From: Metallumcola ferriviriculae
GTDB taxonomy: Bacteria; Bacillota; JADQBR01
Direction of reading: 5' to 3'
Assembly (NCBI RefSeq): GCF_035573695.1
Contig: NZ_CP121694.1
Location: 2,332,501-2,396,500, forward strand
DNA: 64,000 bases
Shown here one piece after another: positions 18,265-26,543 of this stretch. The notes below the pieces were generated by a model that had not been told where the DNA came from, did not search any database, and saw only the letters and a program-made list of their open reading frames with translations. The first letter of the stretch is position 1. Each line of letters begins with the position of its first letter. The position numbers were made by a program, and so were the translations under genes.

Positions 18265-20295
18265 TTAATACATGTTTCTTAATCTTTGCAGCCAATCTAA
18301 CAAGCCATTTTGTTTTTTACCCTGTCCCGGGTTTCTTTTTTGTTCTTTGTCACTACTAGAATTATTCCAGTTCCGGCTCGGGTCATGGGTATTATCAAAT
18401 TGCTTCGGCTCCGTCCCTTTAATAAAACTCATGGTTTTAACCCTGGGGCAGTACTGAGTGGCTCGTAGACCTGAATCCAGACAAATATCAATCTTGACAA
18501 TATTATTCGGCACGGAAAATGCTTTCACTGGTTGGTTTTCCATCGCTTTCGCCATAAATTTAGCCCAAATTGGGCCGGCCACCCGCCCACCTGGCAGCCA
18601 AATGGATCGACTCTGATCATCAAAGCCCACATAAACCGCTGTTGATAATTGCGGCGTAAAGCCGGCAAACCAAGCATCTCTATATTTGTCTGTTGTTCCT
18701 GTCTTACCTGCCGCGGGCCGGGTAAGATATTGTCGTAAATTAGACGCCGTCCCTCCTGGTTCGAGCACACTTTCCATCATATTTGTAACCAAATATGCCG
18801 TGCTTTTTGACAAGGCCACAGCTCTTTTAGGCTTATGTTCTAGTATTACATCATCTTCTTCGCCGACTACCTTCTTGATAAATATGGGGTCCGTTTTGAT
18901 TCCCCCTGCCGCTAAAGTGGCATATCCCCGGGCTAATTCCAACGGCGTCAACCCAATTGAGCCTAAGGCCAATGAAAGGTATGGCTGTAACGGCGTGGTA
19001 ATTCCCATATTTTTAGCTTCCTGTACCAAAGCTTCAGGACCCATTAGATAGTTTAACCTCACTGCCACCACATTGTCGGAATGCTGCAGCGCCTCCAGTA
19101 AAGTAAATTCCCGGTAGTGATACGGCTCATCTCCATAATCCTCAGGTTTATAGACCTCTCCGCTGGGCAGGGGATACTCCACCGGTTCACAACGAATTGT
19201 CGTCGCCTGAGTATATCCTCTGTCAATGGCAGCAGCATATAAAAACGGCTTCATAGAAGACCCCGGCTGCCTGCGTGCCTGGGTGGCCCTGTTAAATTGA
19301 CTTTCCTCAAAGTTCCGCCCACCCACTAATGCCTTGACATAGCCGGTAGCTGGATCTATTGCTGCCAGCGCTGCCTGCAGTTGAGGGTCCTGCTCGGCAA
19401 GAACTTCCTTGACCGCCTGCTGCGCCGATTCCTGCATCCTCAGATCAAGAGTAGTATATACTTTCAGCCCGCCTCGGTAGATAGATTCTTCTGGTAATTT
19501 TTGCGATAATTGACCGATTACTTCCTGGACAAAGTACGGCGCTTTGTCTTCCACTTCCAATGATGCCAATTTTAAAGGTTTCTCTTTCGTCGCATCCGCC
19601 TGTTCAGCGGAAATAAAATTCAGTTCAACCATTTTATTGAGAACAAAATTGCGTCTTGTTTTAACTTTCTCCGGTCTTTTGAAAGGATCGTAATAACTTG
19701 GTGCTCGGGGCAGTGCCGCTAAGGTGGCCGCTTCCTCCAAAGTCAAGTCCTCTGCATTTTTGCCGAAATAACGGCGAGAAGCTACTTCTATGCCATATGC
19801 ACCCCGCCCGAAATAAACCAAATTAAGATACATATTGAGAATTTCTGTTTTGGTATAAGTACGTTCTAATTCCACTGTCAGAAGTGCTTCTTTAACTTTT
19901 CTAGTGAAGGTACGCTCATGAGTCAAGTATAAGTTTTTAGCCAACTGCTGGGTAAGGGTGCTCCCTCCCTCTACCACATCCCAAGCCCTGACATTACGGT
20001 ATATTGCCCGGGCAATACCATTTAAATCAAAACCATGATGCTGATAAAATCTTTCATCCTCCACAGCCACCAGTGCCTGGCGCATCAAAGCGGGTATTTT
20101 ATCATCGCTAATAACGATTCGGTTTTCCTCAAACAATGTATCGATAACATTACCCGCGCTGTCTAAGATTACCGTTGTCTCCGGTATTTCCGGTTTCGGT
20201 AGAGGTCGTGCCAGTCCGCAGCCAACAATAGTAAGAGCAGTAAGCAGAAACAATAGTGACAGGTTTATTATATGCTTATATCCCAATTGCCTCAC
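18265..20295 (-). CDS. Class A penicillin-binding protein (PBP1A-like transglycosylase/transpeptidase)
   Basis: 676-aa bifunctional peptidoglycan synthase. The GT51 domain (about 50-220) has EDERFYQHHGFD, GGSTLTQQLAKNL and RKVKEALLTVELERTYTK, each a family signature. The transpeptidase domain (about 300-620) has SSMKPF (SxxK, catalytic Ser), SDN and KTGTTD (KTG). The N-terminal hydrophobic segment ends IVGCG, which fits a lipobox with Cys26, although a plain signal anchor is equally possible. The C-terminus is a Lys/Asn/Ser-rich tail before QNGLLDWLQRL. It acts at the outer face of the membrane. Confidence 0.95.
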   Translation of the reverse strand: MRQLGYKHIINLSLLFLLTALTIVGCGLARPLPKPEIPETTVILDSAGNVIDTLFEENRIVISDDKIPALMRQALVAVEDERFYQHHGFDLNGIARAIYRNVRAWDVVEGGSTLTQQLAKNLYLTHERTFTRKVKEALLTVELERTYTKTEILNMYLNLVYFGRGAYGIEVASRRYFGKNAEDLTLEEAATLAALPRAPSYYDPFKRPEKVKTRRNFVLNKMVELNFISAEQADATKEKPLKLASLEVEDKAPYFVQEVIGQLSQKLPEESIYRGGLKVYTTLDLRMQESAQQAVKEVLAEQDPQLQAALAAIDPATGYVKALVGGRNFEESQFNRATQARRQPGSSMKPFLYAAAIDRGYTQATTIRCEPVEYPLPSGEVYKPEDYGDEPYHYREFTLLEALQHSDNVVAVRLNYLMGPEALVQEAKNMGITTPLQPYLSLALGSIGLTPLELARGYATLAAGGIKTDPIFIKKVVGEEDDVILEHKPKRAVALSKSTAYLVTNMMESVLEPGGTASNLRQYLTRPAAGKTGTTDKYRDAWFAGFTPQLSTAVYVGFDDQSRSIWLPGGRVAGPIWAKFMAKAMENQPVKAFSVPNNIVKIDICLDSGLRATQYCPRVKTMSFIKGTEPKQFDNTHDPSRNWNNSSSDKEQKRNPGQGKKQNGLLDWLQRLRNMY

Positions 20296-20397
20296 CGGTG
20301 CATTCCTCCCGTCTCTGACGGTCCTTTACTAAGCAAGTATTATTCCCGATGAAGCTATTCTTTACTCAAAAAGGATATAAAGGAAAAACCCGCGTTG

Positions 20398-21120
20398 TCA
20401 GGGGGCAGTATGGCCGGCAGAATGTAATGAAGCCTGGGACAAAATCCCAGGAAGTTGGGAAATCTCCTCTATTTCCGGTACGGGTAGGAGTGGCGTTTCA
20501 TGCTCAAAATCCCATGTTGGCGCTTTTAGCAGCACCGCATTCAGCCCCGCACGCAGTGCCGGATTGATATCCGATTTGATACTATTACCCACAGACCACA
20601 CCTTATCTAATGGGAATGCGTTAGATTGAGCCAGCTCAGTAAAGAGATAGGGATCCTTTTTTCCAACCACCAACACACTTTGAAAGTAGTGCTCCAGCCC
20701 ACTTTCCTTTAGTTTTTCTATTTGGTGAGCTTTTTCACCTTTAGTAACCAATATCATGTGATAATCTTCCCTTAGCAATGTCAGAGTTTCCCGAGACCCC
20801 TCTTTCACTATCGGAGCTTGGCGAAAAACCCACCACCCGACTTGCTCAACTTCCTTTTCCATTGACTCACAAATACCTGCTCGTTTATTTTTGCTGCAAT
20901 ATCGGTAAACCTGCACCAGTGCTTTAGGAAAACATTCATTAACAAAGCCGTACTTGGTAACCATATCAATATCAAAACGGTTGACTACATCAAGCAGATT
21001 GGGCATATCCAGACCTTGAGAAACCATCAACTGCTTGAAGCGGACCTTTGCCTCATCAAATACCGCATTAGTGGCTACCAAAGTATCATCAAAATCAAAG
21101 ATTATTGCACCATCAGCCAA
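20398..21120 (-). CDS. HAD-superfamily hydrolase
   Basis: 240 aa. Motif I is FDFDDTLVATN with the nucleophile Asp, motif II is ILVTKG, and the motif III/IV region is VVGKKDPYLF...WSVGNSIKSDINPALRAGLNAVLL. The helical cap lies in between. This places it with phosphatase-like HAD enzymes (YjjG/Gph-like), but the substrate cannot be told. It is a single gene between the PBP and the feo operon, and the C-terminal 20 residues are Ser/His-rich and poorly conserved. Confidence 0.85.
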   Translation of the reverse strand: MADGAIIFDFDDTLVATNAVFDEAKVRFKQLMVSQGLDMPNLLDVVNRFDIDMVTKYGFVNECFPKALVQVYRYCSKNKRAGICESMEKEVEQVGWWVFRQAPIVKEGSRETLTLLREDYHMILVTKGEKAHQIEKLKESGLEHYFQSVLVVGKKDPYLFTELAQSNAFPLDKVWSVGNSIKSDINPALRAGLNAVLLKAPTWDFEHETPLLPVPEIEEISQLPGILSQASLHSAGHTAP

Positions 21121-21199
21121 TGTTCTCTCCCCTCTCTTACCAACAGTTTACAGTACAAATTTCTACCGGGCAATAAATTGTTAACATTGAGCATAAATG

Positions 21200-21229
21200 A
21201 ACCGCTGCCTAAATTTGCAAGCAGCGGTT
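21200..21229 (-). terminator. Hairpin after the feo operon
   Basis: AACCGCTGC pairs with GCAGCGGTT (9 bp, 12-nt loop). It lies 55 nt beyond the zinc-ribbon stop; the tail (CATTTATG on the minus strand) is only moderately T-rich. Confidence 0.45.
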
Positions 21230-21283
21230 ACTCAAACGATTTCCTTAATGCGCCCTAGCGATAAAATTGCTTTTATTGTTTAG

Positions 21284-21427
21284 CTATTTCTTTAGCAGGC
21301 ACTTACCGCATCCAGTACAATCTCCACCGTGAAGCAGCAAATGATTACAACGCGGACAACGTTGGTACTTATCAGCATCGACATCAGCCCCGCATTGAGG
21401 GCAGGTTACTATCTTACCCTTAGCCAC
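21284..21427 (-). CDS. 47-residue zinc-ribbon protein downstream of feoB
   Basis: Short gene starting at GTG 21427, 8 nt after a perfect GGAGG, and ending TAG at 21284-21286. The product contains four CxxC pairs: TCPQCG, RCPRCN, DCTGCG and the overlapping CGKC (eight cysteines would make two metal sites; I count seven). It begins 23 nt after the feoB stop on the same strand, so it is the third gene of the feo operon. Small Cys-rich proteins (FeoC or unnamed zinc ribbons) often sit here. It may bind iron or zinc and modulate FeoB; that is inference. The ribosome site and Cys pattern make a chance frame unlikely. Confidence 0.8.
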   Translation of the reverse strand: MAKGKIVTCPQCGADVDADKYQRCPRCNHLLLHGGDCTGCGKCLLKK

Positions 21428-21450
21428 CAAAATGACCTCCTTACCAACAT

Positions 21451-23295
21451 TTACATCAGGACTTGAGATACCAATCCACCGACAAAGAAAGCGATCATCA
21501 AGATTGTCACCCAGATTATTACAGCTTCTTTACGTCCACGTTCTTTAAAGATAACCATGGCTGATGCAATACAAGGCACAAAAATTGTAATAGTTATTAA
21601 TGAAACTACTGTTTGCAGCGGTGTCAAGTTTAAGCCATATAATCCAGCTGCTCCAAAATCACGACGGACAAAGCCCATAATAAATGCCGTCGATGTTTCT
21701 TTAGGCAGCTGCAGCCAACCAACCGTCAAAGGAGCCACCGCATCCTGTATTACAGCAAGCACACCGGTAATCTGCATGACACCAATGATCAATGCGCCAA
21801 GAGCAAAGAGCGGCGTCGCTTCTTTTAAAAACATGGTAGTCTTGGTAACAGTCTTCTTCACCACATTTTCCAAACGCGGTATGCGAAGAGGCGGCAGGTC
21901 AATTAATAAATCAGTAGACTCACCGGGAATAATCCGGTTGAGGACTGTTCCCACAACCACCAACACGATAAAGATTACCGCCACATAGAGAGCGATATAA
22001 CTGGGCCCAAGACCGGCAAGCATACCAACAATCACTGCCAGCTGCGCCGAACATGGGATAGCGAGGGCCAAGAGAAAGATAGCAATACGTCTTTCCCTGT
22101 CTGAACCTAAAAGTCTGGTGGTGATTGTGGCCATGGTCACGCAGCCAAAGCCCAAAATCATGGGGATTACCGCACGGCCATTAAGGCCAATCCCGGTGAG
22201 CAGCCGGTCCACCAAAGCAGCGAGGCGCGGTAGATAACCCGAATCTTCCATAGCGGAAAGCGCGAAATAAAATCCCACCACCAAAGGCAGCAACAATCCA
22301 AGAATATAAGTTGCGGTCATAGTCAGGACACCAAATTCGCCAATAAGCAGCTTGGCAATAATACCTTCCTGCCCGATTAATGGCACCAACAAATTCCTTA
22401 TAAACGGTTCATACATACCCTGCATAATGGTTTCTTCGGTGATACCTACTACTGTCTGAGCGATAAACACACCGATTATTTCATACATCGCCCATAATAC
22501 AGCTGCCAAAATAGGTATACCTGTCCACGGGTAGATCATCCACCGACCTAAGCGGGTGGAAAATGAAGCACCTTGATTGGTATCACGAACAACATGTCCG
22601 ACAATATCGTTGACTCGATGCCGGCGCTGTACATAAATGCTATCCTGCATCGTGCCCGGCTCTAAACCGTGTCGCTGGGCGACATGAGCATCACCCTCCA
22701 ATATCAGCAGTGCATCCCCCTGATTACCTACCCTATCCACCAATTTAGTTAATTTCCTTTTTAGGTGATGATCAATTAAGCCCGGCCGGGCACTGCCAAT
22801 TGACTGACGCAGTTGATCAAAACCCTCTTTTCGCACGGCTACCGTAGGAATAACCAGTACACCTAACAGGTCACTGAGTAAATCGACATCTATCTTGATA
22901 CCATTCTTTTCAGCTTCATCCACCATGTTCAATGCCACTATCATGGGAATACCGGTATCGATAATTTGCTGGGTCAAAAATAGGTCGCGCTCCAAATGCA
23001 CGGCATCCACAACATTAATCACCATATCGGCGCCTAAAATCACATCCCGGGCCACCACTTCCTCATCATTAAAAGAAGAAATGCCATAAACACCAGGCGT
23101 GTCTATGATTACATCTTTGTTAAACATCCCATGGGAGATATCCAATGTGGTACCGGGGAAATTAGATACATCCACATATAACCCGGTTATAGCATTGAAA
23201 ATAACTGACTTACCCACATTTGGGTTTCCAGCCAGCACAATCTTTCTTGCATCTTTAGGTAGATTTAAGTGATCTGCCAGATCGTGACAATGCAT
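21451..23295 (-). CDS. feoB: Ferrous iron transporter FeoB
   Basis: 614 aa, within the range of clostridial FeoB. The N-terminal GTPase has G1 GNPNVGKS (24-31), G3 DTPGVYGI and G4 NMVDEAEK. A spacer domain follows, then a membrane region with the paired gate domains; ALAIPCSAQLAVIVGML carries the conserved Cys of the pore. It moves Fe2+ across the cytoplasmic membrane. It overlaps the end of feoA by 41 nt and has its own GGAGG site, so the two are probably translationally coupled. Confidence 0.96.
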   Translation of the reverse strand: MHCHDLADHLNLPKDARKIVLAGNPNVGKSVIFNAITGLYVDVSNFPGTTLDISHGMFNKDVIIDTPGVYGISSFNDEEVVARDVILGADMVINVVDAVHLERDLFLTQQIIDTGIPMIVALNMVDEAEKNGIKIDVDLLSDLLGVLVIPTVAVRKEGFDQLRQSIGSARPGLIDHHLKRKLTKLVDRVGNQGDALLILEGDAHVAQRHGLEPGTMQDSIYVQRRHRVNDIVGHVVRDTNQGASFSTRLGRWMIYPWTGIPILAAVLWAMYEIIGVFIAQTVVGITEETIMQGMYEPFIRNLLVPLIGQEGIIAKLLIGEFGVLTMTATYILGLLLPLVVGFYFALSAMEDSGYLPRLAALVDRLLTGIGLNGRAVIPMILGFGCVTMATITTRLLGSDRERRIAIFLLALAIPCSAQLAVIVGMLAGLGPSYIALYVAVIFIVLVVVGTVLNRIIPGESTDLLIDLPPLRIPRLENVVKKTVTKTTMFLKEATPLFALGALIIGVMQITGVLAVIQDAVAPLTVGWLQLPKETSTAFIMGFVRRDFGAAGLYGLNLTPLQTVVSLITITIFVPCIASAMVIFKERGRKEAVIIWVTILMIAFFVGGLVSQVLM

Positions 23296-23530
23296 GGTCT
23301 TTCACCTCCTGCGCTACCGGTTCCACAGTGATTTTCTTTGCCAGGGCCCGCCCAACGGCGATTTCCTGTCGATTTTTATTTACAATTATCGGTCCCAGCG
23401 GAATAACTTCACCACAGGTAATAATTTCTCCTTGAGAAAGGCCGAAACGAATTGCCTGAGCCTGCACTTTTCCCGTGGGAATCGATTTAATTTGATAAGC
23501 TGCTCCTTTACGAGCTTGATCTAGTGTCAA
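23255..23530 (-). CDS. feoA: FeoA SH3-like regulatory protein
   Basis: About 91 aa, a small SH3-like beta-barrel (FeoA domain) with the typical LSQGEIITCGEVIPLGPIIV core and GRALAKKI near the end. It associates with FeoB and is needed for iron uptake. I chose TTG 23530, 8 nt after GGAGG; the alternative GTG at 23539 overlaps that ribosome site. The promoter with a Fur box lies about 70 nt upstream. Confidence 0.92.
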   Translation of the reverse strand: MTLDQARKGAAYQIKSIPTGKVQAQAIRFGLSQGEIITCGEVIPLGPIIVNKNRQEIAVGRALAKKITVEPVAQEVKDHALSRSGRSLKST

Positions 23531-23545
23531 TTTTGGCACCTCCGA

Positions 23546-23560
23546 TGATAACTGTTATCA
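23546..23560. promoter_or_regulatory. Second Fur-like palindrome at the feoA ribosome site
   Basis: TGATAACTGTTATCA is a perfect 7-1-7 inverted repeat, with 13 of 15 positions matching the Fur consensus TGATAATnATTATCA. It sits 16-30 nt upstream of the feoA start. Confidence 0.5.
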
Positions 23561-23597
23561 ATGAATGGTTATAAAAAAACCAATTAATCCTACTATT

Positions 23598-23626
23598 ATT
23601 CTATGATAATAATTCTCACTTTTCAA
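23598..23626 (-). promoter_or_regulatory. feo promoter with Fur box in the spacer
   Basis: On the minus strand: -35 TTGAAA (23621-23626), 17-nt spacer, -10 TAGAAT (23598-23603). TGATAATAATTCTCA on the plus strand (23604-23618) matches the 7-1-7 Fur consensus at all but one position and fills the spacer. Iron-bound Fur would therefore block RNA polymerase directly. Confidence 0.75.
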
Positions 23627-23792
23627 GCTATTTTTCTGACATTTACTAAAAATAAAATTTATTGCTTATCTAACATAGATAATTATTTTATACTGCGACT
23701 GACCTCGCCACTGCTAGTTTCTTAATTAAGCCCACATTGTCTATCAATTATTTCAAGCGCCTCTGTTCACCCTTGCCAAGTTAGGCAGTATT
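23627..23792. other. AT-rich intergenic region upstream of feo
   Basis: About 166 nt between the feo promoter and the amidase stop. I see no gene and no clear terminator. Confidence 0.4.
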
Positions 23793-24512
23793 CTATCCCA
23801 GTTGTTGGTACATCCGCCGCAGTACCACCGCCAACTGAGCCCTGGTTATCGGTTGGTCCGGCGCAAATTGGCTATCAGATATTCCTACGAGCAGACCCTG
23901 TTTCACCGCCCAAAGGATGCTGTCTTTTGCCCAATGCCCCTGAATATCAACAAAACGGCTGCCTGGTTCGGTATATGGCTTACCTAACTGCTGGAGCATA
24001 CCTTTTGCCAGCGCCGTGGCCAATTTTTGCCTTACTGCATCTTTTTGCAGCTGCTTCGCGGCTTCCGAATTAGAAATAAATCCTAATTCCACCAGTACTG
24101 CCGGAGCCTTTGTCTCGCGAAGCATGTAAAAGTTGCTCGCCTGGACACCGCCATCAGGCCAAGCCATTTCCTTTACCAAAGCGTTCTGCAGCTTACCCGC
24201 CAGCTGCTCTGCCTGTCCCCCCTTGGCAATAATGTGGCTGCTAAGATAGTTAGGTTCGGAAGATGTGGAACTGTTGATATGAACGCTGATAATATAATCA
24301 ACTGCAGCTTTATTAAGCATTGTCGCCCGCTCTTGCAGGGTTAAATACACATCCTCTTCCCGAGTTAACAGCGTTTCTAGGTTATTATACTGAAGAAAAT
24401 CCTTAAGCCATAGGGAAATAGCCAAAGTGACTTGTTTTTCCTGAAGGTTGAGTACATTATTGGTTGCACCGGGGTCCTTTCCCCCATGTCCGGGGTCTAT
24501 CCCAATTAACAT
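23793..24512 (-). CDS. N-acetylmuramoyl-L-alanine amidase with an SLH domain
   Basis: 239 aa from ATG 24512, which follows GGGAGG by 7 nt; the upstream in-frame extension has no ribosome site. The amidase_3 domain has zinc ligands in GIDPGHGGKDPGA, then EVL-like TREEDVYLTLQER, SVHINSS and the catalytic Glu in LVELGFISN. A single S-layer-homology domain forms the C-terminal 55 residues (FVDIQGHWAKDSILWAV...PITRAQLAVVLRRM). There is no signal peptide, which is odd for a wall enzyme, so export or a cytoplasmic/spore role is unresolved. Confidence 0.9.
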   Translation of the reverse strand: MLIGIDPGHGGKDPGATNNVLNLQEKQVTLAISLWLKDFLQYNNLETLLTREEDVYLTLQERATMLNKAAVDYIISVHINSSTSSEPNYLSSHIIAKGGQAEQLAGKLQNALVKEMAWPDGGVQASNFYMLRETKAPAVLVELGFISNSEAAKQLQKDAVRQKLATALAKGMLQQLGKPYTEPGSRFVDIQGHWAKDSILWAVKQGLLVGISDSQFAPDQPITRAQLAVVLRRMYQQLG

Positions 24513-24710
24513 AAAAATACCTCCCTGTTTAAAATGAAAATGGCCGATAAACCAACGCGCATTCCATCTTATGTTGAAGGAGGAAAATAGTTTACTTCCC
24601 TTACTTCCAATAACATCGGTTGTCAGAAAGTTAACAAACCAAGGTAACTGCCCTGCCCGGGCCGCCAAGTTAGATGGACACCTCAGGTTGTCGACAGCAC
24701 TCTCTCTCTA

Positions 24711-25046
24711 TTAATCTTCCTTAGTTAATTCTAAAACTGTCCTTATCGCTACTGCCACGCCTCTTTCTCCCATCCGGTCGCTCCAATCGGAACCATTGAT
24801 AATTTCACGAATGGCAGTTTCCTCTTTAGCGGAAAGCTCGTCCAGTTTTGTTTCATAATCCGCAAGCAAATTCAAAACGGCGGGCACCTCATCTCCCGTT
24901 AACTGCTCAAGACAGGAAAAAAAATAATCCAGCTCTCTTTTAGAAATAATACCTTGTTCTTCTTTTCTTAACAAGATATTGGGAAGGGCCACCAATAACC
25001 CCTGCCAACGCTGTCTGAGAAACATCTGAGTCTGCTGTTCTTTCAA
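24711..25046 (-). CDS. Hypothetical protein co-transcribed with the DnaB-like helicase
   Basis: 111-aa, mostly helical, acidic protein with no motif that I recognise. The sequence is rich in Leu, Glu and Lys, has no membrane segment, and contains one Cys only. Its ATG overlaps the helicase stop by 4 nt, so it is almost certainly translated with it. A helicase partner or loader-like accessory is possible from position alone; nothing in the sequence (no P-loop) supports a DnaI/DnaC-type ATPase. Confidence 0.7.
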   Translation of the reverse strand: MKEQQTQMFLRQRWQGLLVALPNILLRKEEQGIISKRELDYFFSCLEQLTGDEVPAVLNLLADYETKLDELSAKEETAIREIINGSDWSDRMGERGVAVAIRTVLELTKED

Positions 25047-26419
25047 TGGCCTCCGCCGCCCTTTGCGATGGGGTCAGACATAATCATAGTCTTCTTATCA
25101 AAAAGAATAGGGATATCTATTCCACCCGGGCCGTCTCTATTTTTATCAATCCTAATCCAGTAGTTTGCCGCCACATCTTGTAGTTCCTGGTTTTCGTTGG
25201 CCTCTTCATAGGTAATAGGCTCCAGTTTAAGCATTAAATCCGCTTCGTTTTTCATTCGCTTAGCACCCTGTAAGCTTCCGTCATCATTAAGCTGTACCAA
25301 AGCGACAACTGCAATATCCAATGTTTGGCCAAGGGTTTTCAATGTACGCATAATCATTTCCAACATCTGGAATTCCTTCATATTGTCAGACAATTTCTCC
25401 ATCCGCCCGACATAATCTACAATAATCATTTTAATACCCTTTTGTACCTTATACTTTCGTGCTATCGAAACACATTTCTCCGGCGTAAGTTTTGGCACCG
25501 CCTGAGAGTAGAATCGGCTGTTATAAAGCTGATTATAACCGTTAGAAATATTCAAAAATTCTTTATCAGAAATATTACCGAAGCGGATACGCTGCTGTTC
25601 CACGGTACTGAGCAGCGATGCCCAACGCAGTGCAATCTGCTGCTTGCTCATTTCAGTATTGAGATAGAGGATTGGTTCGGTTTCCTTGGCCAATACTGAC
25701 ACAGTCGCAGCCAAGTTCATACTCCAAGCCGTCTTGCCGTGACCGGTACGGGCACCAAGAATAACTAAATCCCCGGGCTTGTATCCCATACAACACTGGT
25801 TGAGAAGTTTATAGCCAGTGTCCAATCCGTCCAAAGGGTATTCGCCCCTGGCATTAAACTCCAAAAAACGTTTCCTTCTCTTCTCGATTTCTTCCAACCC
25901 ATAATTGGCCAGATCCTGTGGCATATCACCCGTTTCGTCTATCTCTAAGGCCACTAAGTTAGTCAGGTCATCCTCGGCCTTCATTAATAAATCACTGGTC
26001 TCTTCCCGGCCTTTTTGCACCATTTCTAGATTTTTAGTCAAAAATCGGTAGAAATTACGCAGCCGATAGCGATCCTTTATGACACCGATCCAATACTTGA
26101 TATTACCTTCACCGATGAAAAACTCAGCAATTTCCTTTAATTCTTCAAATTCAGCGGTATTTTTGAATAAAGAATGTTTCTTAACTTCTTTTAATAATTC
26201 AAAGTAACTGGGATTAATGCTTTTTCTATATAAAGAAGTGATCATATCGAAGATCAACTTATGCTTAGGAAGATAGAAATGCTCTGCAGTCAAAGTGTTA
26301 ATTGCCTCTATCAAACACTCCTCGGAGTTCATCATAGCTGCCAGCATCCGTTTTTCCGCTTCAGCATCATAGAGTTTGTTTTCCATCACCTCTTGCGGGA
26401 CGCTCACCTTTTTCACCAT
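25043..26419 (-). CDS. DnaB-like replicative helicase
   Basis: 458-aa hexameric helicase. The N-terminal DnaB domain (about 15-115) is followed by a linker and a RecA-type ATPase with Walker A GARTGHGKTAW, Walker B KMIIVDYVGRM and the arginine finger in the RIDKNRDGPGGID region. DnaB usually occurs once in the main replication region with rplI or lonC, so this copy, next to a DnaD-like protein and away from those genes, may be a second paralogue or the only copy relocated. Whether another exists cannot be seen here. It follows the DnaD-like gene by 108 nt. Confidence 0.9.
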   Translation of the reverse strand: MVKKVSVPQEVMENKLYDAEAEKRMLAAMMNSEECLIEAINTLTAEHFYLPKHKLIFDMITSLYRKSINPSYFELLKEVKKHSLFKNTAEFEELKEIAEFFIGEGNIKYWIGVIKDRYRLRNFYRFLTKNLEMVQKGREETSDLLMKAEDDLTNLVALEIDETGDMPQDLANYGLEEIEKRRKRFLEFNARGEYPLDGLDTGYKLLNQCCMGYKPGDLVILGARTGHGKTAWSMNLAATVSVLAKETEPILYLNTEMSKQQIALRWASLLSTVEQQRIRFGNISDKEFLNISNGYNQLYNSRFYSQAVPKLTPEKCVSIARKYKVQKGIKMIIVDYVGRMEKLSDNMKEFQMLEMIMRTLKTLGQTLDIAVVALVQLNDDGSLQGAKRMKNEADLMLKLEPITYEEANENQELQDVAANYWIRIDKNRDGPGGIDIPILFDKKTMIMSDPIAKGGGGH

Positions 26420-26450
26420 CCTCCGTGCTTACTCCATCTTATCTATTTCC

Positions 26451-26543
26451 TCAAACAGTTAAGTAATTACCATATGTGGGCTTAACCGCCTGCACATCTA
26501 ACTTGCCCCAAGATTGCCGTCAAACAGTTAAGTAATTACCATA
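26451..26543. repeat. 24-bp direct repeat around the dnaD-like stop
   Basis: The same 24 bases occur at 26451-26474 and 26520-26543, 69 nt apart. The first 20 are TCAAACAGTTAAGTAATTAC. The second copy covers the stop and last codons of the DnaD-like gene, so the first is a duplicated 3' end lying between that gene and the helicase. Confidence 0.8.
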
